Assembly (NCBI GenBank): GCA_902805675.1
Contig: CADCTA010000001.1
Span: 58,301-122,300, forward strand
DNA length: 64,000 bases
Source of the DNA: an uncultured Chthoniobacterales bacterium
GTDB lineage: Bacteria > Verrucomicrobiota > Verrucomicrobiia > Chthoniobacterales > UBA10450
Reading direction: 5' to 3'
Below the pieces are notes generated by a model. That model was not told the origin of the DNA and made no database searches. It saw only the letters and a program-made list of their open reading frames with translations. The position numbers were made by a program, and so were the translations under genes. Positions 8,100 through 17,578 of the stretch are shown here, piece by piece (position 1 is the first letter of the stretch; each line of letters opens with the position of its first letter).

Positions 8100-10664
8100 T
8101 TAACCGACCTTCGCGGCGGCGACAGCAGGTTCGATCGGCTGCGGCATCGCGGCCCGCGCGCGCTGGATCGGCTGCAGCCCCACGCGATGCGCCGCCACAT
8201 CCACGAGATCAGCCACGCGTCGCTTCAGTCTGCGCGCACGGCTGGCGAGAAAGCCCACGAATGCGAAATACGGCACCAGCACCCATAGATCGGATTGCGG
8301 CGTGTTGAGCTGGCCGTAGATCAGCAGCATGAGGATGACGAGATTGATGATCACCGTCGTCGTGACGAAGCGATTACGGAGGCCGACACGCGTGAGGCAT
8401 TTAGTTCCGCCGTGATACTCCGTTACCGTCTGCAGCTCGATGCTCCACCAGAAGTTCCCGTAGATCTGGACGTCCCAGTCCTTCCAGCCCGTGTCGGTCG
8501 AATAACGCCAGCCCTCCTCTTCCAGCAGAGTCAGGATTGAGCCTAACAAGTGGTTCCGGTCCTTCCCCTCCTCGCTCCAGTAATTCCGGCGGCGAAGCGT
8601 GCCAGCGGACGCAGTTCCCGGCGGCAGCGACTCGCGCGTGGCGATGACGGCGCGGGGCGTGCGCTTGAATTGCAGCCAGGTGAAATAACGCGACCAACCG
8701 CGGACGAGCGGTTGCGTGAAGGCGAGGAACATGACCAGGAGCCGCGCCGCTGCGGTATCGAACTTCTGCTCGATGCGCGCACGCAGCATGTAAGAGATCG
8801 CGACGAGCAGCGTCCCACCAAACATCAGATACGGAATGATCCGCACCTCCGGCAGGAAGATGCCGAGCCCGAACAGGAACACGGTAATGGCGAACCACTC
8901 CACGCTGCTGAGATAGCCGGCGATCTCCGATTGCGGCGTCGGGTAGATCGATTGGAAGAAGCCTTCCCCGAAGACGCCGTGATAAACGATCGGCCGGTTG
9001 ATGAACCAGCTGAAGCGCGGCGTGCCGTAGATCTGGCCACGCCACTTCGCGGAGCCGGTCGGCCCGAAGAAGATCAGGTGCTTGAACCGCAGCATCGATT
9101 CCGCCTCGCCGTAGCCTTCCTGTTGCTTCTTGAATGCGGCCAGCGTGAAGCGCCGGTAATGCCAGACGATCGCCGTCGGGCTGAATGCGATCGCGTGGCC
9201 CGCCTGCTGCACGCGCCAGCAGAAGTCGACGTCGTCGCCCGCTTTTCGATACTCGACATCGAAGCCGCCCACGCTCTCGAAGGCCCAGCGATACCAGGCC
9301 ATGTTACACCCGGGGATGTGCTCGGCCACGGTGTCGGTGAGGAGCACGTGACTGGGTCCGCCGGGAGCGGCTGCGACGCACGCCTGGATCCAGTTCTGTG
9401 CCGGCGGTGAGATGTTCGGACCGCCGACGCCGCCGTAGTTGCCGCTCGTGAGGGTGCCGATCAGGTAATACAGCCAATCGACATCGGCCATGCAGTCCGA
9501 GTCGGTGTAGGCAAAGACATCGCCTTTCGCGGCCGCCGCGCCGGTGTTCCTCGCGTGGCTCAGACCGTGATTGGTCTGGTGGATGTAGTTAACGGCGGGA
9601 AACTGCGCCGCGATCTCGGCCGTGTTGTCGGTCGAGCCGTCGTCGACCAGGATCACCTCGTAGTGCGGGTAGTCGAGTTTGCCTAACGACTCCAGGCAGC
9701 TGGCGAGCGTGTTGGCGCCGTTGTACGAGCAGACAATTACGGAGACGAACGGCGTCTCGGCGAGCGGCCGATGCGGAAGCGCTGCGTTGTCGCGCCCGAG
9801 TTTGTCCCGCAGCATGGCGAACGCTTTCTTCGGCTGCCGCTCGCGCGTGACGATGCCGAACGCCCAGTCAGTGATCTCCTGGTTGCCGGTGAACCATTCA
9901 TCCGTCCAGGCGAAGAAGACGGTGCCGGCGAGGCCGCACTTCACCACGCTCTCCACGTGCCAGCCGAGCATTTCCGCCTGCTCGTCTTCCGTGTGGCGGA
10001 TCGTGTCCATGCCGAACTCGCCGAGAATCAGCGGCCGGTCTTCTGCGAGGTTCTGGAGCCGCAGCAGGTAACGCTCGAATTCGTTCTGATTGTGCAGGTA
10101 GACGTTGAAGCAGAGGAAATCGACATTCTGCGGCAGCAGAAACTCGGTCGGCGGGAAGCTGGCGTAGGAATAGAGGACGTTGGGGTTTTCCTCGCGTGCG
10201 ACCCGGATGAGGTGCTCGACGAACTCCGTCACCCGCCGCACGCCGAGCCAGCGCACCATCGTGCTCGCGATCTCGTTGCCGACCAGATAACCGAAGATCG
10301 CGGGATGTCCGGCGTGTTCCGCGACGGCCGCTCGCACTGATTCCACCACCGCCTCGCGCGCGACTCTGCGCCGAAGAAACTCGACGTGCTTCGCCCACGG
10401 CAAAGTAATCAAGACGCGCAAACCGGCGGCCGCACATCGATCGAGAAACCAAAGCGGCGGCGCATGGTAGATGCGCAGCAGGTTGATGCCGACCTCACGC
10501 ATCTGCTCGAGGTCCCGCGCGAGTTGCTCCTCGTTGCCGAGGTAATGCCCGTCGGCATCCGGCGCGAACGGGCCGTAGGTGACGCCTTTGACGAAGAACT
10601 TCCGATCGCCCTCGAAGAAAAACTTGGCGACGGCGCGAACCGCGCCCGGTGAAGCGGAACTCAC
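8100..10664 (-). CDS. Bifunctional protein: N-terminal glycoside hydrolase-like TIM barrel plus GT2 family glycosyltransferase with C-terminal TM region
   Basis: N-term FFVKGVTYGPFAPDADGHYLG...LGEFGMDTIRH; then VSVIVCSYNGANTLASCLESL...VDDGSTDNTAEIA (GT2). Confidence 0.85.
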   Translation of the reverse strand: MSSASPGAVRAVAKFFFEGDRKFFVKGVTYGPFAPDADGHYLGNEEQLARDLEQMREVGINLLRIYHAPPLWFLDRCAAAGLRVLITLPWAKHVEFLRRRVAREAVVESVRAAVAEHAGHPAIFGYLVGNEIASTMVRWLGVRRVTEFVEHLIRVAREENPNVLYSYASFPPTEFLLPQNVDFLCFNVYLHNQNEFERYLLRLQNLAEDRPLILGEFGMDTIRHTEDEQAEMLGWHVESVVKCGLAGTVFFAWTDEWFTGNQEITDWAFGIVTRERQPKKAFAMLRDKLGRDNAALPHRPLAETPFVSVIVCSYNGANTLASCLESLGKLDYPHYEVILVDDGSTDNTAEIAAQFPAVNYIHQTNHGLSHARNTGAAAAKGDVFAYTDSDCMADVDWLYYLIGTLTSGNYGGVGGPNISPPAQNWIQACVAAAPGGPSHVLLTDTVAEHIPGCNMAWYRWAFESVGGFDVEYRKAGDDVDFCWRVQQAGHAIAFSPTAIVWHYRRFTLAAFKKQQEGYGEAESMLRFKHLIFFGPTGSAKWRGQIYGTPRFSWFINRPIVYHGVFGEGFFQSIYPTPQSEIAGYLSSVEWFAITVFLFGLGIFLPEVRIIPYLMFGGTLLVAISYMLRARIEQKFDTAAARLLVMFLAFTQPLVRGWSRYFTWLQFKRTPRAVIATRESLPPGTASAGTLRRRNYWSEEGKDRNHLLGSILTLLEEEGWRYSTDTGWKDWDVQIYGNFWWSIELQTVTEYHGGTKCLTRVGLRNRFVTTTVIINLVILMLLIYGQLNTPQSDLWVLVPYFAFVGFLASRARRLKRRVADLVDVAAHRVGLQPIQRARAAMPQPIEPAVAAAKVG

Positions 10665-10726
10665 AGCGGAGTTCCCTAGTCGATGCGTCCGGTGGACGCA
10701 AAGCTTTTAGGGTCGGCGTAGAGCGC

Positions 10727-10777
10727 TGTAGCGACGCCGCGCTGTCGAGCCAAACGGGACAGAGCGACGCCGCTACA
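10727..10777. repeat. Palindromic element TGTAGCGACGCCGCGCTGTC...GACAGAGCGACGCCGCTACA
   Basis: Inverted repeat between convergent arm sequences; related hairpin at 60723..60801. Confidence 0.65.
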
Positions 10778-10786
10778 ACTAACTGT

Positions 10787-11392
10787 TTAAAGCTTCGGCG
10801 CGATGATGTTGCGCAGCTTGATCATGCCGCGGCGGATTCGCGCCTTCACCGTGCCGAGCGGCTCGTCCAGCTGCTCGGCGATCTGGTGCTGCGTGAGGCC
10901 GCCGAAGAACGCCAGCTCGATTGCGCGGCGCTGGTCGCCGGAGAGTTGAATGACGGCGCTGCGGACCATCGCCTGCGTCTCATGCGAGACGGCCTGGTCG
11001 CACGAGTCGTTCTCGACGATCCGGTCCCAGATCTGGGCCTCTTCCTCGATCTCGTCGTGCAGGCGATGACGGCGCTGGATGCGGCGCAGGCGATCGATCG
11101 CTTTGTTGCGCGTGAGCGTCATGGCCCAAGTCAGCGGCTTGCCGCGCTCGGCATCGTAGATGCCGGCCTTTTCCCAAATCTGCACGAACGCTTCCTGCAC
11201 CACCTCTTCGGCATCGCGCGTGTTGTTTAGAACGCGGAACGCGGTGGCGAGGAGGACGCCGGAGTAGCGACGGTGGAGGTCGTCGAGGCTCGAGTGATCG
11301 CCTGCGGCGACGAGCTGAAGGAGCTCGGTATCGGTGAGAGGGGTTGCATGCTCATGAGCATCCAACGCCGGGGAAGCGTGGGTGGACATCAT
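10787..11392 (-). CDS. ECF-type RNA polymerase sigma-70 factor
   Basis: TAFRVLNNTRDAEEVVQEAFVQIWEKA (region 2) and AFFGGLTQHQIAEQLDEPLGTVKARIRRGMIKLR (region 4). Confidence 0.9.
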   Translation of the reverse strand: MMSTHASPALDAHEHATPLTDTELLQLVAAGDHSSLDDLHRRYSGVLLATAFRVLNNTRDAEEVVQEAFVQIWEKAGIYDAERGKPLTWAMTLTRNKAIDRLRRIQRRHRLHDEIEEEAQIWDRIVENDSCDQAVSHETQAMVRSAVIQLSGDQRRAIELAFFGGLTQHQIAEQLDEPLGTVKARIRRGMIKLRNIIAPKL

Positions 11393-11481
11393 ATAATCAT
11401 TTAATAGACGAAACCTAGACAGATATGGATGCACCACAACTGATTTTTTCGGGAGGTTTTCAATCCGCCAGCGAGGCGCTT

Positions 11482-12774
11482 CTACGACAACGCTCGGCGC
11501 ACGACCGCAGCGGTGCGGTCGATGTCCGCGGCGGAATGCGCGGTCGACAAGAAGCCGGCTTCAAACTGCGATGGCGCGACGTAAACGCCCGCGTCCAGAC
11601 AGGCGCGGAAGTACCGCGCGAACGCTTCGCGATCGCTGCTTTTTGCGCTGGCCAAGTCCGCCACCGGACCGGCGGTAAAGTAGAGGCAGAACATCGAGCC
11701 GATCCGCTGGAATGTGAGAGGCAGGCCGAGCGTCCGCAGGGTCGCGCGGGTCGCCTCTTCCAGCTGCGCGCCGAGTTGCTCGAGCAGCCTCCACCCGCCG
11801 ATCCGCTCCAGTTCGCGCAGCTGCGCCAGGCCCGCGGCCATGGCGAGCGGATTGCCGGATAACGTGCCCGCCTGGTAGACCGGCCCTTCGGGCGAGAGCT
11901 GATCCATGATCTCCGCGCGGCCGCCGAACGCGCCGACGGGAAGACCGCCGCCGATCACTTTGCCAAGCGCCGTCAGGTCCGGCGTGATGTTGTACAACTC
12001 TTGTGCACCCCCACGCGCGACCCGGAACCCCGTCATCACTTCGTCAAAGATGAGGAGCGTTCCTTCGCGAGCGCATTCGTCGCGGAGATCTTGGAGGAAG
12101 TTCTCGCCCGCGAAATAGAGCCCCGCGTTCGCGGGAATCGGCTCCAGGATCACGGCGGCGATCTGGCCTTTGTTGTCGCGAAAGGCGCGGCGCACCATCT
12201 CGATGTCGTTGAATGGGAGCGCGAGCGTAAGCGCGGCGAATTCGCGCGGCACGCCTGCGCTATCCGGCTGGCCGTGCGTGAGGGCGCCGCTGCCAGCGTT
12301 CACCAGCAACGAGTCCACGTGGCCGTGGTAGCAACCATCGAACTTGATGATCTTGTCGCGCGCGGTGAAGCCGCGTGCCAGCCGGATGCACGACATCGTT
12401 GCTTCCGTGCCGCTGTTCACCATCCGCACCTTCTCGATTGATGGAATCCAGCGACAGATCAGCTCGGCCATTTCGACCTCGTACGGGTTTGGAATGCCAA
12501 AACTGACGCCACGCGTCGCTGCGTCGCGCACTGCATCGGTGACCACTCGTGGAGCGTGGCCGAGGATCGCGGGGCCCCACGTGCCGACGTAGTCGATGTA
12601 TTCCTTGCCTTCGACGTCCCAGATCTTTGCGCCTTCCGCCCGCGCGACGAAGAACGGCTCGCGATCCAGGCCGCGAAAGGCGCGAACCGGCGAGTTCACG
12701 CCGCCGGGGATGTGTTTGCGAGCGCGGGCGAACAGCTCCGCGGATGTGGAGAGCGACGAACGGTGGTCAGACAT
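11482..12774 (-). CDS. hemL: Glutamate-1-semialdehyde 2,1-aminomutase
   Basis: IPGGVNSPVRAF, MVNSGTEATMSCIRLARGFT, LIFDEVMTGFRVARGGAQ, GKVIGGGLPVGAFGG. Start MSDHRSSLS chosen; upstream track extension is repeat-encoded. Confidence 0.95.
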   Translation of the reverse strand: MSDHRSSLSTSAELFARARKHIPGGVNSPVRAFRGLDREPFFVARAEGAKIWDVEGKEYIDYVGTWGPAILGHAPRVVTDAVRDAATRGVSFGIPNPYEVEMAELICRWIPSIEKVRMVNSGTEATMSCIRLARGFTARDKIIKFDGCYHGHVDSLLVNAGSGALTHGQPDSAGVPREFAALTLALPFNDIEMVRRAFRDNKGQIAAVILEPIPANAGLYFAGENFLQDLRDECAREGTLLIFDEVMTGFRVARGGAQELYNITPDLTALGKVIGGGLPVGAFGGRAEIMDQLSPEGPVYQAGTLSGNPLAMAAGLAQLRELERIGGWRLLEQLGAQLEEATRATLRTLGLPLTFQRIGSMFCLYFTAGPVADLASAKSSDREAFARYFRACLDAGVYVAPSQFEAGFLSTAHSAADIDRTAAVVRRALS

Positions 12775-12784
12775 GAGCGAGCGG

Positions 12785-12882
12785 GAACGTCGAACGTCGA
12801 ACGTCGAACGTCGAACGTCGAACGTCGAACGTCGAACGTCGAACGTCGAACGTCGAACGTCGAACGTCGAACGTCGAACGTC
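12785..12882. repeat. Perfect heptanucleotide tandem array (GAACGTC)x14
   Basis: 98 bp = 14 uninterrupted 7-bp units read directly, starting 10 bp upstream of the hemL ATG. Confidence 0.98.
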
Positions 12883-13038
12883 GAATGGAGCCCGCGGGAA
12901 GCGGTGCGACATGGCCGAAGCCCGCGCAGCGGGTGAGCGGCGGGAGCCGCGAAGCAACGTCGAACGTTGAAAATGCGGCGCAGTTGGGCGCGCGTTGACA
13001 CTGCGCGGGCAGACGCTACGCTCGTGGCTCTTCGGTTC

Positions 13039-13110
13039 GGCGGGGTAGCCAAGTGGTAAGGCAGCGGTCTGCAAAACCGCTATTCGCGGGTTCGATTCCC
13101 GCCCCCGCCT
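13039..13110 (+). tRNA. tRNA-Cys(GCA)
   Basis: Acceptor GGCGGGG/CCCCGCC, anticodon arm GCGGT-CTGCAAA-ACCGC (anticodon GCA), T arm GCGGG-TTCGATT-CCCGC, discriminator T. Confidence 0.95.
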
Positions 13111-13433
13111 CTCCTGTTCAGGAACTTACGTACCTCGCGCCGCTAAGCAGCGGTCTTTAGAAACGCGACTGGAGGTGCAGTCCGCAACTACCTGCCGCGT
13201 CAGCTGCGATGATGAGCTTCAGCGTCAGCCAAAACCGCCTGCGTACATGGTTTTGGCCGCTCGTTCGCGGTGTCCTTGCGGCGCGTGATCTCGGCGTCGA
13301 CGGCGCGCAGACGCTGAAACGTCTCGCGGAGTTGTTGCCGCAATCGTCCCGCAGGAGTCGCGCCCGGCGACGTTGCCTGTAGGCGTCGAACGTTTAGCGG
13401 CAGAACCGGGCCGGCTGCTCGGATAGCTGATTG

Positions 13434-13736
13434 TCAGCGACAAGGCCAAGTCGTCCGCGCGCAAAGGCCGAAGTGAACTGTGCCATCCGGAAGAAACGCA
13501 AAGCTCCAGCCCTCGGCGTCCGCAATTTCGGCGATGCGTTGAAACTGCTCCGGAACTGTCATGTGGGCGGGACAGAGCAGCTCGAATCCGGCGCGCCCGA
13601 CTGTAGCTCCACCGTCACGTATGACGGCAGAGCGAATCCGGCTAAGATGCAATTGGAAGTCAACCGACTCCCGAGTGCATAAGTGGCTGTTGTGCGACAC
13701 GTAGTTCGCCGGAGTGTCGGGCTTAGTCTGACGCAT
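13434..13736 (-). CDS. Hypothetical small protein (orphan)
   Basis: 100 aa ORF; central part FQRIAEIADAEGWSFAFLPDGTVHFG has protein-like composition; start uncertain. Confidence 0.4.
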   Translation of the reverse strand: MRQTKPDTPANYVSHNSHLCTRESVDFQLHLSRIRSAVIRDGGATVGRAGFELLCPAHMTVPEQFQRIAEIADAEGWSFAFLPDGTVHFGLCARTTWPCR

Positions 13737-13754
13737 CAGCCCTGCCGCGCGTTG

Positions 13755-14039
13755 TCAGCAACCGTAATCCTCGACAATCGTGTCGCTCGATCCGTCATCG
13801 TAGGTCACGTGACACGTTACGGTGAATCCGTATTTCTTTCCTGTAGTCGAACCCGGATTTGCATCCTCGCAGAGGACGCGAGTTCGCGTGCACTTGTAAG
13901 TATGCCCGACTTTGTCGGTCAGACTCGCTCCTCTCGCCTGGATCTTTTGTGCGGTTTCCGCCGGGACACCAGCGCGCACAAGTTGTTCGTGAATTTCGGA
14001 GCCGGAGCCCTCAATAATTTCGTCGTTATCCATGGTCAT
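13755..14039 (-). CDS. Hypothetical small Cys-containing protein (orphan)
   Basis: MTMDNDEIIEGSGSEIHEQLVRAGVPAETAQKIQARG...YKCTRTRVLCEDANPG...FTVTCHVTYDDGSSDTIVEDYGC; balanced composition, 4 Cys. Confidence 0.55.
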   Translation of the reverse strand: MTMDNDEIIEGSGSEIHEQLVRAGVPAETAQKIQARGASLTDKVGHTYKCTRTRVLCEDANPGSTTGKKYGFTVTCHVTYDDGSSDTIVEDYGC

Positions 14040-14695
14040 GATCTGGTTGATGCCGGTCATCGGTTGTGGCCGTCGGAAGACGCGCCTCTAAATGTAAACG
14101 CGAGAAAACCGGCTGAATGGGCTCAGACTATTTTTAAAATGTGGTGGTGTGGCATCTCGCACTGCTTCGCGGAGTCAGGGCTCCCACCGAAACTCATCGA
14201 GTGAACGTGAAGCAGCAGGCCGCAGAGTGCGCCAAAACCCGAACTGCCGCGTGAGACCGAACCTCCGCGTGTACAACGCTCCGCATCACTACTCAGCTTC
14301 AAAGACGGAACTAAATCTTTGCGGTTTGGCATCTTGTTGGGCAGCTACCTTATCTTTCGTAAACGTCGCGACATTTTAATAAACAATAATATTTCGGTGT
14401 GTTGATTGTGAACTTCGGCACGTAACGCACGCACTTGTAATACCCTTTCTAGAACGTCGGGTTTTCGGGAATTCTTTGTTTGTTTCAGAAGCGGAGAGTT
14501 TCGCCCCACGACCCTATGCGCTCACGCCGGGCTGCGCGACGCACCGCAGGTTCACGAGCCTGTCAGCATTCGCCTGAGGCCCAGTGACCCGGCGTTGTCG
14601 CCCCCAGCCTCGTCGCGTGAAACACTGCGTCTGGGTGAGCGGACGACGCACTTGCCCACTTTCGGAGCGACCGGTTTCCGGCTACGCTAGCGGCC

Positions 14696-15955
14696 GTGCC
14701 ACAGTTCTCCTATCGCGCACGCAACGCTCAGGGCGGCCTCGTCGAGGGCGTTCTCGATTGCCCTGACCGTTCGGTCGCCATCCGGCAGATCGAGCAGTTG
14801 CGCTACATCCCGATCCGCATCGAAGCGGCGGGCGCGCAGCCGCAGGTCGCCAGTCGTGGCGGCGCGGTGGCGGCGCCAGCGCCGTCCACGGCGCTAGCAG
14901 AGCGGCTGAAGATTCCGCACACGCAATTGCTCATCTTCACGGAGCAGCTCGCACATTTGCTCCAGGCGGGGATGACGCTCGACGAGGGCCTGGCGGTGCT
15001 GGAGAAGCGGCTCAAGCACCCGCGCGTGCAGCAGATGACAAAGGCGCTGCACCAGGCGCTCGTTGATGGGCGCAGCTTTTCGCAGGCGTTGCGCGACTTC
15101 CCGCGCATTTTCCCGGCGATCTATGTGAACTTGATCGCGGCGGGCGAGGCGAGTGGCGCGCTGCCGGATATCTTGAAGCGGCTCGTGAGCCATCTGATGC
15201 AGGCGAAGAACCTGCGCGATCGCGTGCAGCAGGCGCTGATCTACCCGGCGTTCCTTGCTCTCGCGGGCGCCGCGCTGATCACGATTTTCATCACCTTTAT
15301 GGTGCCGCAGCTGACCAGTTTCATGACGCAGGGCGGCGGCGTTCTTCCACTGCCGACGCGCATCCTGCTGGGAGCGCATCACGTGATTACCGGCTACTGG
15401 TGGGTGGGCCTGATCCTCGGGATCGGCGGGATGATTGGCTTCCGCGCCTTCGTGCGCACGGACGAAGGGCGGCTCACCTGGGATCGCTTTCGGCTGGCGG
15501 TTCCGGGCTACGGTCGAATCATCCGGCACCGCTATTACGCGCAGTTTTCTCGCACCCTCGGCACATTGATGGAGAACGGAGTGCCGCTGCTGAAAGCTCT
15601 GGATCTGGTGACCGAAATTGCGGGAAACCGCTACCTGGAACGCCGTCTCGCTGATGTGCGTCGGGCGGTGATCGATGGCGCAAATCTCTCCGTTGCTTTG
15701 AGCCAACAACATCTGTTTCCGGAGCTGTTCACCGATATGATGGCGGTAGGCGAACAGACCGGGCACTTCTCCGACACGATGCAGACGGTAGCGGATGTCT
15801 ATGAGCGTGAACTCGACCGCACGGTTGCAATTGTCTCCGCATTGATTCCCCCGGTGATCATCGCGGTGATCGCGGTGCTCGTCGGCTTCGTCGTCTACAG
15901 CATCCTCTCGGCTGTATTCGACATGACGAGTAGTTTGCAGATGCGGCCGCAGTAA
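14696..15955 (+). CDS. gspF: Type II secretion system F family protein
   Basis: FSYRARNAQGGLVEG..., FTEQLAHLLQAGMTLDEGL, FSRTLGTLMENGVPLLKALDLV; GTG start. Confidence 0.92.
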   Translation: MPQFSYRARNAQGGLVEGVLDCPDRSVAIRQIEQLRYIPIRIEAAGAQPQVASRGGAVAAPAPSTALAERLKIPHTQLLIFTEQLAHLLQAGMTLDEGLAVLEKRLKHPRVQQMTKALHQALVDGRSFSQALRDFPRIFPAIYVNLIAAGEASGALPDILKRLVSHLMQAKNLRDRVQQALIYPAFLALAGAALITIFITFMVPQLTSFMTQGGGVLPLPTRILLGAHHVITGYWWVGLILGIGGMIGFRAFVRTDEGRLTWDRFRLAVPGYGRIIRHRYYAQFSRTLGTLMENGVPLLKALDLVTEIAGNRYLERRLADVRRAVIDGANLSVALSQQHLFPELFTDMMAVGEQTGHFSDTMQTVADVYERELDRTVAIVSALIPPVIIAVIAVLVGFVVYSILSAVFDMTSSLQMRPQ

Positions 15956-15972
15956 GGTAGCATCGGCCCTCG

Positions 15973-17049
15973 ATGTTCCTCCGCGTCTTCGCGTCTGCAG
16001 TCTTCCTGTTCGCCGCGTCTGTGGCGCGATCGCAGGATGCATTCACGTCTGACGCGGTGGATGCGAACGGCAATCAAACCTCGACGCCGCATAGCGCCTG
16101 GATCGATCTGCGCCAGCACGCGGCTGCGGGAGCGAACCCGCAAAGCGCGCCGCCCTGGGTGGAGGCGGTCTCGTTAGTCCCGATGCCGCCAAAGAATGAA
16201 GGCGTCGCGCGCACGGTGTTTCGGATCCGGGTGACACGGCCGCGGCCCGACTTGCAGCTGCTCATGCTGCGCCTCTTCTTCGACGACAAACCGGGGCAGC
16301 AGCCGACCATCACCGCGTGGGATGAATCAGGCAGCAGCGTGATCCGATCGGGCGCGCTCGGGTCGGGCATCGATCTGCCGAGCTCCGACACGGTGATCCT
16401 CCCGATGCTTGGGATCTCCGCCATCGACGTCGAAGTGCCGGGCGATGGCGCGACGATGCGCGGGGCGTTCATGGATTGGATGGTGAGCCGCAATGTCGCC
16501 CACCCGCTTTCCGCGCAGTCACGCGACGTGATGCCGGAGCCGTTTTCGGCGGCAGCGCCCTTGCAGGTGCCAGAGCAGGATAGTGAGACTTTCGGCACCG
16601 TCACTGCGACGCTGGCGCCGGAGACGATCCGCATTGCTGCGAGCGTGCAGCACGGCGCCGCATTTCAATTCGGCATCGAATCGCTGCCGCTGATGGCGCT
16701 GATCACCTTCGAGGTCTCGACGCCGCGCGCGGATTCCGCGCCCGAGGTTTACCTGAACGGCGAGAACCTTGGCCCTGCCTCCATGACTTTGCCGGACCTT
16801 GCGGACCCGGGATACCGCGGCGAGTCGGAACGATTGGTCTCCGGCATGCGCTTCTACTACACCGGCTGGGTGCGAGCGCAGAAGCTCGTGCCGGCTGCAA
16901 GTCTCAAGGTCGGCACCAACGATCTTCTCGTGATCGGCGGACCGGGCACACCGGTCTCTGCGATTCGCGGCACCCAGATCCAGCTGAAGTATCTCTGGGA
17001 CAAGTCGGACTACCTCCTCCAGCCGACACCTTCGACGGGCGGCTTCTGA
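15973..17049 (+). CDS. Hypothetical secreted protein between gspF and gspG
   Basis: 358 aa, N-terminal signal peptide MFLRVFASAVFLFAASVARSQ. Confidence 0.7.
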   Translation: MFLRVFASAVFLFAASVARSQDAFTSDAVDANGNQTSTPHSAWIDLRQHAAAGANPQSAPPWVEAVSLVPMPPKNEGVARTVFRIRVTRPRPDLQLLMLRLFFDDKPGQQPTITAWDESGSSVIRSGALGSGIDLPSSDTVILPMLGISAIDVEVPGDGATMRGAFMDWMVSRNVAHPLSAQSRDVMPEPFSAAAPLQVPEQDSETFGTVTATLAPETIRIAASVQHGAAFQFGIESLPLMALITFEVSTPRADSAPEVYLNGENLGPASMTLPDLADPGYRGESERLVSGMRFYYTGWVRAQKLVPAASLKVGTNDLLVIGGPGTPVSAIRGTQIQLKYLWDKSDYLLQPTPSTGGF

Positions 17050-17136
17050 GTCGAAGTTCCGTCAGTTTTGAGCGATTTGCGCTCCTACGGCGTCTAAGTT
17101 AAAAGTCGCTCGTACCGACGATCAATTCCTTCACCT

Positions 17137-17553
17137 ATGACAAAGAAATTAAATCAGAGCGGCTTCACGTTGTTGGAGATCATGCTCGTCGTCACGATCA
17201 TCGCGCTCCTGCTCGGGACCGCGATCTACAAGCTACGCGGTAACGTGGAGATGAGCCGCATCGTTGCGGTCCAGAGCTCAATCCAGAGCATCAAAACGCA
17301 GCTGCGGTCCTACGAGAGCCTGAACGGCTTTATGCCCACGACGGAACAGGGGCTGAAAGCTCTTGTCAGCCAGCCCTCCAGCGAGCCACGGCCGACGCGC
17401 TGGACGCAATTTCTCGATGGCGTGCCGAAGGACCCGTGGGGGTCTGAGTTCGTGTATGTGAATCCGGGCCGGAAAAATCCGACCGGGTACGACCTGTATT
17501 CTGCAGGTCAGGATCGGAAGCCCGACACCGCCGACGACGAGTGGGGCGGTTAA
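17137..17553 (+). CDS. gspG: Type II secretion system major pseudopilin GspG
   Basis: SGFTLLEIMLVVTIIALLLGTAIYKL...MPTTEQGLKALV...DPWGSEFVYVNPG. Confidence 0.93.
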   Translation: MTKKLNQSGFTLLEIMLVVTIIALLLGTAIYKLRGNVEMSRIVAVQSSIQSIKTQLRSYESLNGFMPTTEQGLKALVSQPSSEPRPTRWTQFLDGVPKDPWGSEFVYVNPGRKNPTGYDLYSAGQDRKPDTADDEWGG

Positions 17554-17578
17554 TCGCCGCGCTGGAACGCTCGTCGAC

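Noticed and set aside
6994-8103. 369-aa plus-strand ORF
   Set aside because: Antisense to the membrane glycosyltransferase; charged R/E/D/Q-rich shadow ORF.
12785-12882. Considered as a CRISPR array
   Set aside because: Contiguous 7-bp units with no spacers; no cas genes nearby.
12556-12970. Plus-strand ORFs encoding NVERRTS repeats (12556-12936, 12596-12970)
   Set aside because: Created by the 7-bp array being open in all frames; antisense to the hemL 5' end; no independent coding evidence.
13225-13464. 79-aa minus-strand ORF in the track
   Set aside because: A different frame of the same strand looks more protein-like; this frame is Ser/Arg/Thr-rich and probably not coding.
13039-14690. 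Integrative element at tRNA-Cys with att duplication
   Set aside because: No integrase and no second copy of the tRNA 3' end was found by eye; only a weaker islet claim is kept.
14894-16042. 382-aa minus-strand ORF
   Set aside because: Antisense to gspF; His/Arg/Gln-rich shadow translation.
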